From Clostridia bacterium (GTDB lineage: Bacteria > Bacillota_A > Clostridia > Oscillospirales > Acutalibacteraceae): DNA of 5,123 nt. The DNA lies in NCBI GenBank assembly GCA_017549665.1, contig JAFYUD010000099.1, positions 1 to 5,123 on the forward strand, given 5' to 3'. A model generated the notes under the pieces. The model was given only the letters and a program-made list of their open reading frames with translations, ran no database searches and was not told where the DNA came from. The position numbers and the translations under genes are program-made. Below are positions 1-5,123 of this stretch, one piece after another (within the stretch, counting starts at the first letter, position 1; each line of letters begins with the position of its first letter).

Positions 1-8
1 AATATTTT

Positions 9-800
9 TCAAAAGCGCTTACAAATTGACATGATGCTGTCCTTAAATGTATTCACATATCCGCAGACAACGGTTTTATATATACTCCCGTCAAGCACCG
101 AAGCATAAAGCGCCGTCAGACCGCCTCCCGAAATTCCCATTACGGAAACCTTGTCAGAGTCAACACTTTCCATACCCCTTAAAACCTCAGCGCACACAAG
201 AGCCTGAAAAACTCTCAACGATGCAGTTGTAAGACCGTAGGGCAGAAGATGATGAGAAAGCTCGTCGCAGGAGCTTATGTAAAACGGCTTCCATAAATCA
301 TGGGAAAGCCTTGCCTCACCGAAGCCGAAAAGCTCGGGGGCAATTACCGTGCATCCTCTTTTTGCAAGCTCCGCAGCAAAATTCTTCTGATAATTATCAA
401 AATAATTGAAGCGCTTCTTGTTTCCCTTTTTTGAAATATTGAGAATCTGCCTTACGCCGTAGCCGTGACCGCAGAGCGCAACAACACCATTCGTTTTCCC
501 CTTCGGATTCTTCGGCTCAAGAATATAAACAAGACTTTTAAGTCCCTGACAGATTTCCAGCGAATATTTTTTTAAAGAATATTCAGGATAATCGAGCGTC
601 TTTCCCGTCTGCACAAGTGACGGCTTGCATCTTAATTCATTGAGCTTTTCAAGTGAGAAAAGCTCTTTTGCATTTTCTTTTATATTATTTCCGATGCGCA
701 CAGCATCCTCATAACTGTCAGCGTCCTTGTAAGGGTCAGCCTTGAGCCTGCCGTAAAGTCCTGACATGAATTCATCAGGCGAATAGGGACTTTTTTTCAT
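9..800 (-). CDS. Alpha/beta-hydrolase (acetyl-xylan-esterase / Abhydrolase_7-like), C-terminally truncated
   Basis: Probable cytoplasmic carboxyl-ester hydrolase, the last gene of the operon. Numbering from the ATG at 798-800 (263 aa): a helical N-terminal lead-in (about 1-75), a first strand region, the loop GHGYG (111-115) where an oxyanion-hole residue is expected, the segment APELFGFGEAR (about 154-164), and the nucleophile elbow GISGGG (222-227) with Ser224 as the likely catalytic serine. The best family match from memory is the Abhydrolase_7/dienelactone-hydrolase-like group often labelled acetyl xylan esterase. Those proteins usually exceed 300 aa, and the catalytic Asp and His lie well after the serine. 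Here the frame stops (TGA, 9-11) only 39 residues after Ser224, right after FKDSIMSI, where family members normally continue, so both residues are missing. It is therefore likely inactive, frameshifted, or damaged by the sequence edge. A GTG at 804-806 could add two residues, but it sits one base from the Shine-Dalgarno; ATG 800 is seven bases from it. No signal peptide is seen. Family assignment is fairly sure; ester substrate unknown. Confidence 0.75.
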   Translation of the reverse strand: MKKSPYSPDEFMSGLYGRLKADPYKDADSYEDAVRIGNNIKENAKELFSLEKLNELRCKPSLVQTGKTLDYPEYSLKKYSLEICQGLKSLVYILEPKNPKGKTNGVVALCGHGYGVRQILNISKKGNKKRFNYFDNYQKNFAAELAKRGCTVIAPELFGFGEARLSHDLWKPFYISSCDELSHHLLPYGLTTASLRVFQALVCAEVLRGMESVDSDKVSVMGISGGGLTALYASVLDGSIYKTVVCGYVNTFKDSIMSICKRF

Positions 801-807
801 CTGCACA

Positions 808-812
808 CCTCT
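808..812 (-). promoter_or_regulatory. Ribosome binding site deciding the esterase start
   Basis: Read on the minus strand, AGAGG (followed by TG) lies 7 bases before the ATG at 798-800. Its first base overlaps the last base of the GH3 TAA stop (812-814), so termination and re-initiation are adjacent. The GTG at 804-806 is only one base from the end of AGAGGT, too close to serve as the start codon. Confidence 0.75.
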
Positions 813-2881
813 TAAAATGTTATTTCTGCTATCTTTGTTATGTCTCTGCTGTTACAGCCGATATAAACCGAATATTTTTCGTCAAGCTCCCACTCTCCCG
901 TTTCGGGACAGTAGAATCTGATGTCATCAATTTCAACATCAGCACTGAAGCTGACAGCTTCACCCTTGTGTGTGCTTACTCGTCTGAAGCCTTTAAGCAC
1001 CTTTACGGGTCTGTCCTTGTCCTTGTTTTCACTGCCTACGTAAATCTGAATAACCTCATCACCGTCTTTTTCACCCTTGTTTGTAAGACAGCCTGACACC
1101 TTAATCACTTTTTCATCCTTTGAGCATGAAACATCCCCAAGCTCAAATTCAGTGTAAGAAAGACCGAAGCCGAAGGGGAAATGAGCACTTATACCCTTTC
1201 TGTCAAAGAGTGTGTAACCGTGATAATAACCGTAAACTATATCCTTATTCTCAGCACCGATATGCAGGAATGAGGGATAATCCTCTTCCCTTTCAGCAAT
1301 TGTAAAGGGCAGCTTTCCGCCGGGAGTCACATCACCGCTGAGAATATCAGCAAGAGCATTTCCGCCCTCAAGACCGCTGTAAAATGACATTACAACTGCA
1401 TCTGCACAGTCAATCCAGTCCTTGATAACATAAGCACTTCCGCCCATGATATTTACAACAAGCTTCTTTCCGAGAGCTGAAAGCGCCCTGATGAGCTTCA
1501 CATCCTCTTCGGGAATTCTCAGGTCAGCTCTGTCACCGCCCGAGCCCTTGGGCTTTTTCTTCACGTTGCCGAGATTTACGAGGAATTCGCCCTCCTGAAG
1601 CCAGTCACTGCCCACACAGACAACGATATATTCGCAATTCTGAGCCGCATTCACTGCCTCATTACAGTCAGCACCGTTGTAAACGGAAACATTTTCACTG
1701 CCGAAACGCTTCTTCATACCCTCGTAAGGAGTAATTGCATAGGGACTGAAAACATTACTGCTTCCGTGGTCACCCGTGTTGCGCTTATCGGCATATCTGC
1801 CCACGACTGCGATTTTTTTGTTTTCTTTAACGGGAAGAACATTCTTCTCATTTTTAAGAAGCACAATTCCCTTTGTTGCCGCTTCTCTTGCAAGAGCAGT
1901 ATGCTCCTTTGAAAGAATAACGGACTTGTCCTGCTTTTTGTATTTCGGCTGCGTTGCAATAAGTGCTCTGAGCACTCTTGCCGCCGCAGTATCAATATCA
2001 TTTTCCGAAATATCATCCTTTTTAAGACTCAGACCGAGAGTTGCGTAACGGAAAAGATAAGGCATTTCCACATCCATACCTGCCTTGAGGCTTCTTGCAC
2101 CGTCGTAAATACCGTAGAAGAAGTCTGAAAGAGAAAAGCCGTCAAAGCCCCACTTGTCGTGAAGAATATCAGTAAGCAGCTTTTTGTTTTCGCAGGCATA
2201 AGTGCCGTTGACCTTGTTGTATGCACCCATGATTGACATTGCACCGGCATCAATACATTTCTTGAAATGAGGCAGATATACTTCATGCAGTGTCCTGTCA
2301 TCAGCAATAGCATTGACACTGAAACGAAGATCCTCGATACTGTTGAGCGCATAATGCTTCGGACAGGCAATAATGCCGTTATCCTGCATCGCTCTTGTCA
2401 GCGCAACACCCATTCTGCCGAGAAGATACGGATCCTCACCGTAAGTTTCCTGCGCTCTGCCCCACATGGGATTTCTGAGAAGATTTATACATACACCTGC
2501 AAAAAGGTTTGCATCAAGAGCAGATGCCTCCTTTGCAAGCACTTCACCTATACGGTATTCAAGCTCGTCATCAAAAGCTGCACCTCTGAGCATTGAAACG
2601 GGAAAGCATGTGCATTTGCCCATAACAATACCTCTCGGTCCGTCAGTAAACATAACGGGAGGAATTCCAAGTCTCTTACAGCCGCCTGCAGGATAAGCCT
2701 CAGCGTTATAAACTCTGCCTGTTTTAAAAAGATTTTTTACAGTAACGCCCATTGCGTGTCCCTGAAGAAGACGGATTTTTTCCTTTGCAGTCATTTCATC
2801 AAGAAGAAGCTGAGCCGCTTCGTAAAGCTTTTCTCTCGTAGGCTCCGCCGTGTACATTTCAAGAGCTTTTTTAAAATTCAT
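812..2881 (-). CDS. Glycoside hydrolase family 3 enzyme (beta-glucosidase/beta-xylosidase type), cytoplasmic
   Basis: Retaining exo-beta-glycosidase that releases a terminal beta-linked sugar (glucose or xylose most likely) from a short oligosaccharide or glycoside. Numbering from the ATG at 2879-2881 (689 aa). The N-terminal TIM-barrel domain (about 20-315) has the substrate-binding Asp80 in TDGPRG, Arg142 and Glu145 in GRAQETYGEDP, Lys175-His176 in PKHYALN, and the nucleophile Asp253 in WGFDGFSLSDFFYG. The alpha/beta sandwich domain (about 325-545) starts with the typical TKGIVLLKNE and holds GGDRADLRIP (448-457). Glu430 in LQEGEF is the best acid/base candidate by alignment from memory. 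A fibronectin-III-like domain (about 600-675) follows FGFGLSYTEF (568-577). No PA14 insert and no signal peptide are seen, so it acts inside the cell on imported substrate, which fits the symporter upstream. A GTG at 2888-2890 would add three residues but overlaps the Shine-Dalgarno, so the ATG is preferred. Family certain; sugar and aglycone specificity not readable. Confidence 0.95.
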   Translation of the reverse strand: MNFKKALEMYTAEPTREKLYEAAQLLLDEMTAKEKIRLLQGHAMGVTVKNLFKTGRVYNAEAYPAGGCKRLGIPPVMFTDGPRGIVMGKCTCFPVSMLRGAAFDDELEYRIGEVLAKEASALDANLFAGVCINLLRNPMWGRAQETYGEDPYLLGRMGVALTRAMQDNGIIACPKHYALNSIEDLRFSVNAIADDRTLHEVYLPHFKKCIDAGAMSIMGAYNKVNGTYACENKKLLTDILHDKWGFDGFSLSDFFYGIYDGARSLKAGMDVEMPYLFRYATLGLSLKKDDISENDIDTAAARVLRALIATQPKYKKQDKSVILSKEHTALAREAATKGIVLLKNEKNVLPVKENKKIAVVGRYADKRNTGDHGSSNVFSPYAITPYEGMKKRFGSENVSVYNGADCNEAVNAAQNCEYIVVCVGSDWLQEGEFLVNLGNVKKKPKGSGGDRADLRIPEEDVKLIRALSALGKKLVVNIMGGSAYVIKDWIDCADAVVMSFYSGLEGGNALADILSGDVTPGGKLPFTIAEREEDYPSFLHIGAENKDIVYGYYHGYTLFDRKGISAHFPFGFGLSYTEFELGDVSCSKDEKVIKVSGCLTNKGEKDGDEVIQIYVGSENKDKDRPVKVLKGFRRVSTHKGEAVSFSADVEIDDIRFYCPETGEWELDEKYSVYIGCNSRDITKIAEITF

Positions 2882-2889
2882 ATCATTCA

Positions 2890-2894
2890 CTCCT
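2890..2894 (-). promoter_or_regulatory. Ribosome binding site deciding the GH3 start
   Basis: AGGAG on the minus strand lies 8 bases before the ATG at 2879-2881. The G of AGGAG is also the first base of the alternative GTG (2888-2890), which rules that codon out as a start using this site. The dehydrogenase stop TAG (2893-2895) is embedded in the same motif, so ribosomes finishing the dehydrogenase sit on the GH3 binding site. Confidence 0.8.
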
Positions 2895-3891
2895 ATGCCA
2901 TTGTTGAAAGCATTTCTTTCGTCACTTCGTACTGAGTTTCCCTGCCTGAAATACAGTTATCAAGCTGCTCAATCATATAATAAGCCATTCTGTGAGTCTC
3001 ATTACCCATACTGCCTGCAATATGGGGCGTGATTATGGCATTGGGACACCAGAACAAGGGATTTATATAAGGCAGATATTCCTTTTTCAGCACGTCAAGC
3101 ACTGCTGTTCTTGAAGGATGAAGAATCAGATTTTTCGCAAGCGCCCATTCGCTGACCTGATCACCTCTGCCCGTATTTATAAATGTTGAATACTTGGGCA
3201 TAAGCCTGAAATGCTTGCCCGTAAACACATTTTTCAGCTCTTTTTTATTTGCAAGATGATTGCTGACAATGTGGCACTCCCTGAAAAGCGTTTCAAGGTC
3301 AACAAGCGTAACCCCGAGCTTTTCAGCCTTTTCCGCACTGCAGAAGGGGTCAAAGGCAAGCACCTGAACGTCGTAAGCCTTAAGTCTTTCGGCAACCATT
3401 GAGCCGATACAGCCGAGCCCTGCAAGTCCGACCTTTATATCAAAGAGACCCTCGCTCCTTTTTGTGTGAACAACAGCCGAGGGGAAGGCAAGTCTGTATC
3501 TTTTTGCACCCTGATAAAATCCCTTTGCCGCAAGCACAATCTGAGACACTGTATATTCAGCAACGGGAACGGCATTTGCCGCAAATGCACTGAAAACACG
3601 CACACCGCAGTCAAGGAACGGTCTTGCAAACGCCTGAACAGAGCCTGCCGCATAAAAGAGAATTTCAAGAGAGGGCATATATTTCCGTATTTCATCCTCA
3701 CTGAAGCAGGGCATTCCCCATGTAGAAAACGCCACGGTGCAATCAGCAAGAAAATCCTTATGCTTTTCAATATTCGTTTTGTTTATAAGCTCAGCCGACA
3801 CTTCACCGTATTGCCTCAGCTTCTCCATAACATCAGAAGAAAAAACAAGATTGAATCTCTCCTTGCTTGCACCCAGCAATGCTATTTTCAT
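2893..3891 (-). CDS. D-isomer-specific 2-hydroxyacid dehydrogenase family protein
   Basis: NAD(P)-dependent oxidoreductase interconverting a 2-hydroxyacid and a 2-ketoacid, predicted cytoplasmic, 332 aa, a normal full length for the family. The split substrate-binding domain covers about 1-105 and the C-terminus from about 290. The Rossmann nucleotide-binding domain (about 110-288) has GLGCIG (158-163) and Asp181 (LAFDP) at the end of the second strand, which favours NAD over NADP. The catalytic triad is complete: Arg242 in INTGRGDQV, Glu271 in DVLKKEYLP and His290 in ITPHIAG. This matches the Arg/Glu/His order of phosphoglycerate and glycerate dehydrogenases. The tail YEVTKEMLSTMA resembles a subgroup I associate with sugar-catabolic clusters of Firmicutes. 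It starts at an ATG with GAGG 8 bases upstream and ends inside the GH3 ribosome binding site. Its substrate is unknown; a hydroxypyruvate-like or sugar-derived ketoacid, or a hydroxyacid aglycone released by the GH3 enzyme, are possibilities from context only. Confidence 0.92.
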   Translation of the reverse strand: MKIALLGASKERFNLVFSSDVMEKLRQYGEVSAELINKTNIEKHKDFLADCTVAFSTWGMPCFSEDEIRKYMPSLEILFYAAGSVQAFARPFLDCGVRVFSAFAANAVPVAEYTVSQIVLAAKGFYQGAKRYRLAFPSAVVHTKRSEGLFDIKVGLAGLGCIGSMVAERLKAYDVQVLAFDPFCSAEKAEKLGVTLVDLETLFRECHIVSNHLANKKELKNVFTGKHFRLMPKYSTFINTGRGDQVSEWALAKNLILHPSRTAVLDVLKKEYLPYINPLFWCPNAIITPHIAGSMGNETHRMAYYMIEQLDNCISGRETQYEVTKEMLSTMA

Positions 3892-3899
3892 AATATCAA

Positions 3900-3903
3900 C
3901 CTC
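3900..3903 (-). promoter_or_regulatory. Ribosome binding site of the dehydrogenase gene
   Basis: GAGG on the minus strand lies 8 bases before the ATG at 3889-3891. The TGA stop of the isomerase-like gene (3902-3904) overlaps it (TGAGG), so the stop codon forms part of the binding site. Confidence 0.65.
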
Positions 3904-4645
3904 AATAACCTTTAAGTTTTGCCGTGTCTCTCATAAATACAGCTTCACTGTCACGGGAAACGAATTCAACCATGACAATGCCGTCAAAATTCTTTCCTTC
4001 AAGCTTTTTCAGCAGCGTATCAAGATAATTTCTGTCCTTTTTTCTGAAGCGCTGCTCCCTTTTCAGGTCACGGTAAGAAACATGAACATCCTTTATATAG
4101 TCAAAAGTTCTGTCTATTCTGTCAAGGTCGTACTCCATACGGAAATACCTTGACTGAAAATATGTCTTAAAATTATCCTTTTTCATTTCAGCGGCAATTT
4201 TCAGAAATGCATCAGTGTTGTTATTGAATGTATTGTCGTGACATTCGGGGCACACGAGAAGACCGTATTTCTTTGCGATATCACACATTTTCCCTGTATT
4301 TTCAGCAAGCCGCTGATACTCAGCATCACTTGTCACTTCGCTGTTTTTTCTTCCCAGCCACACTCTGACAGAAGAAGCATCCATCCTCTTTGCGATTTCG
4401 CAGATTTCAGTCCACTTTTTCTCATCATAATCAATACAGTTGAAATAGCTTCCGTATGAGCTGATTTTTATACCCTCATTATCGCATACTGATTTCACCA
4501 GCCGGGCTTCCTCAATATTTGTAACGTGGATATCTCCGCCCCATTCAATATATTCTATTCCTGCTTTTTTTGCGATTGCGATTACCTGCGCAGCACTCTT
4601 TTTTCTGAATGTAACACTGCACAGACCAAGTCTGAATCTACCCAT
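3902..4645 (-). CDS. Sugar phosphate isomerase/epimerase-like TIM-barrel protein (AP_endonuc_2 fold)
   Basis: Predicted cytoplasmic TIM-barrel protein of the xylose-isomerase-like/AP endonuclease 2 superfamily (COG1082 type), 247 aa, slightly short but within range. The N-terminus LGLCSVTFRKKSAAQVIAIAKKAGIEYIEWGGD is the classic first barrel unit, with the strand-end Glu34-Trp35-Gly36. Other matches are the second-strand region GIKISSYGSYF (58-68), VRVWLG (93-98), and CPECHDN (132-138) with Glu134 and His136. Later come DVHVSYRD (186-193) with His188 and VMVEFVSRD (224-232) with Glu227. Glu134, His188 and Glu227 sit where the family binds a divalent metal. The usual Asp ligand between them appears to be replaced: the segment is TYFQSRYF (161-168), with Gln164 there. 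The gene lies 2 bases after the symporter stop. Proteins of this family act as ketose epimerases, isomerases, dehydratases or C-glycoside lyases, so a sugar-modifying role is likely but the reaction cannot be assigned. Confidence 0.9.
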   Translation of the reverse strand: MGRFRLGLCSVTFRKKSAAQVIAIAKKAGIEYIEWGGDIHVTNIEEARLVKSVCDNEGIKISSYGSYFNCIDYDEKKWTEICEIAKRMDASSVRVWLGRKNSEVTSDAEYQRLAENTGKMCDIAKKYGLLVCPECHDNTFNNNTDAFLKIAAEMKKDNFKTYFQSRYFRMEYDLDRIDRTFDYIKDVHVSYRDLKREQRFRKKDRNYLDTLLKKLEGKNFDGIVMVEFVSRDSEAVFMRDTAKLKGY

Positions 4646-4647
4646 TT

Positions 4648-5123
4648 TTACACCTCTGAAGCTACTGATTCAGCCTGATTTTCCTTTTCTTTTCTGTACT
4701 GCTGAAGCTTTGCGTCCATTTCATCCTCATCAAACTTAAAGAAAATCATGGGAATAGCCTGAAGAATGAGTCCGATTGCACCCATAGCAGTCAGCATAAA
4801 GAAAATACCGTTGAGAAGAGTCGTATAATTGACGCCGTCGATTATATTTGCCTGCATTGTTGAAGCAATAAGAGGCTTTGTTACATTTTCTGTAATAATT
4901 TCCATTTTCTCTGCATTGTAGCCGAGAAAATCGATAACCTGAAGCACAACAACATTGAAAACTGCGGCAGATACCTTGAAAAGAAGTCCCTTGAAAGAAT
5001 AAACTGTTGCTTCGAGACGGTCTCCTTTTTCCATTTCCACAGTGTCAGTGACATCGGCAATAATCGAAACGAGAAGCACAGTGCTCATACCTACGGGGAA
5101 ATTGGTGAAGAAACGAAGCACCG
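4648..5123 (-). CDS. GPH-family sugar:cation symporter (MelB/XynB-transporter type), C-terminal part only
   Basis: C-terminal third of a glycoside-pentoside-hexuronide:cation symporter (MFS_2 group), an inner-membrane importer that moves a glycoside or sugar with H+ or Na+. About 158 residues are in the window; full members have about 450-500, so the start lies beyond the right edge. The codon GTG at 5119-5121 is open upstream and should be read as an internal valine, not a start. Counting from it, the signature IADVTDTVEMEKGDRLEA (21-38) followed by YSFKGLLFKV (41-50) matches the conserved cytoplasmic loop of GPH proteins (consensus roughly ADxxDYxEWKTGxRxEG, then SF and Lys). Hydrophobic segments are at about 8-23, 44-67 and 102-129. 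A polar stretch (about 68-100) separates the last two, and a charged tail (130-157) is expected in the cytoplasm. It is the first gene seen in the operon and implies import of an unphosphorylated glycoside for the cytoplasmic hydrolases downstream. Substrate and cation are not readable. Confidence 0.9.
   Translation of the reverse strand, partial: VLRFFTNFPVGMSTVLLVSIIADVTDTVEMEKGDRLEATVYSFKGLLFKVSAAVFNVVVLQVIDFLGYNAEKMEIITENVTKPLIASTMQANIIDGVNYTTLLNGIFFMLTAMGAIGLILQAIPMIFFKFDEDEMDAKLQQYRKEKENQAESVASEV
4651..4657 (-). promoter_or_regulatory. Ribosome binding site of the isomerase-like gene
   Basis: AGAGGTG on the minus strand lies 5 bases before the ATG at 4643-4645 (7 from the AGAGG core). 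It falls inside the last codons of the symporter gene, immediately before its TAA stop (4648-4650). It is nearly identical to the site in front of the esterase gene. Confidence 0.75.

Larger units (their letters stand above)
9..5123 (-). other. Glycoside import and breakdown operon (partial)
   Basis: Five same-strand genes follow each other with gaps of 2, 10, 11 and 11 to 16 bases (depending on start choice), with no room for an internal promoter or terminator between them. The order is symporter, isomerase-like protein, dehydrogenase, GH3, esterase. One shared transcript is inferred from this packing. The promoter and any regulator must lie to the right of the window, and no terminator is visible on the left. 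Confidence 0.8.

Noticed and set aside
9..11. TGA as a reassigned (tryptophan) codon rather than a stop in the esterase
   Set aside because: Reading through does not restore a family-like sequence in the few codons visible, and TGA acts as the natural stop of the isomerase-like gene exactly at its expected end.
1714..2370. Overlapping frames on both strands inside the GH3 gene (for example 1714-2016 and 2029-2370 on the minus strand, 1776-2048 on the plus strand)
   Set aside because: All lie within a GH3 reading frame that keeps family motifs from end to end, so they are out-of-frame shadows and do not indicate a frameshift.
3892..3901. Possible internal promoter or terminator in the gaps between genes
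   Set aside because: The gaps are 2 to 16 bases and are taken up by ribosome binding sites. No GC-rich hairpin followed by a T run is seen at any junction.
3466..3915. Plus-strand open frame of 149 codons opposite the dehydrogenase
   Set aside because: It lies entirely or nearly so over a well supported gene with complete catalytic motifs. Its product is rich in Cys, Arg and Lys with no recognisable domain, as expected of an antisense shadow.
3737..4153. Plus-strand open frame of 138 codons spanning the dehydrogenase/isomerase junction
   Set aside because: It crosses two real genes on the other strand, has no family match, and its Ser/Phe-rich content reflects the complement of Lys/Glu codons.
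3902..4645. The TIM-barrel protein as a C-glycoside deglycosidase subunit (DgpB/DfgA-B type)
   Set aside because: The fold is the same and the setting is suggestive, but no small partner subunit or Gfo/Idh/MocA oxidoreductase is present in the window, and the metal site does not clearly match. It is kept only as a remote alternative.
1..5123. CRISPR array, tRNA/rRNA, insertion sequence or attachment site
   Set aside because: Nearly every base is covered by the five coding regions. I saw no direct repeat series, tRNA-like arms or transposase motifs.

Overview
The window is one block of five genes, all on the minus strand and transcribed from right to left. They are packed with gaps of only 2 to 16 bases. 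In transcription order they are: the C-terminal part of a GPH-type sugar:cation symporter (cut by the right window edge), a TIM-barrel sugar-phosphate isomerase/epimerase-like protein, a D-2-hydroxyacid dehydrogenase, a glycoside hydrolase family 3 enzyme, and an alpha/beta-hydrolase of the acetyl-xylan-esterase/Abhydrolase_7 type. The last gene meets a stop codon just inside the left window edge, before its expected catalytic Asp and His. There is no promoter, terminator, RNA gene, repeat, mobile element or CRISPR array that I can support. No stretch longer than 16 bases lies between the coding regions, and only 8 bases lie beyond the last stop.

The source looks like a Gram-positive, low-to-moderate-GC anaerobe of the Clostridia (Ruminococcaceae/Oscillospiraceae- or Lachnospiraceae-like), probably from a gut or rumen plant-fibre community. 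This is an inference from the strong purine-rich Shine-Dalgarno sequences (AGAGGTG, AGGAG), the base composition and the gene content. It is not a taxonomic identification. Because a gene is cut on one side and abnormally terminated on the other, this may be a whole short contig.

Read as a unit, the locus is a small-glycoside utilisation operon. The symporter imports an unphosphorylated glycoside or oligosaccharide. The esterase would remove an acyl group and the GH3 enzyme, which has no signal peptide, would split the glycosidic bond in the cytoplasm. The TIM-barrel protein and the NAD(P)-dependent dehydrogenase would then process a released sugar, keto-sugar or 2-hydroxyacid. The true substrate cannot be read from the sequence. 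Three of the four internal junctions place the upstream stop codon inside or against the downstream Shine-Dalgarno sequence, and in the fourth the Shine-Dalgarno lies inside the upstream coding region, suggesting translational coupling along one mRNA. For two genes (GH3 and esterase) the Shine-Dalgarno position favours an internal ATG over a slightly longer GTG start.
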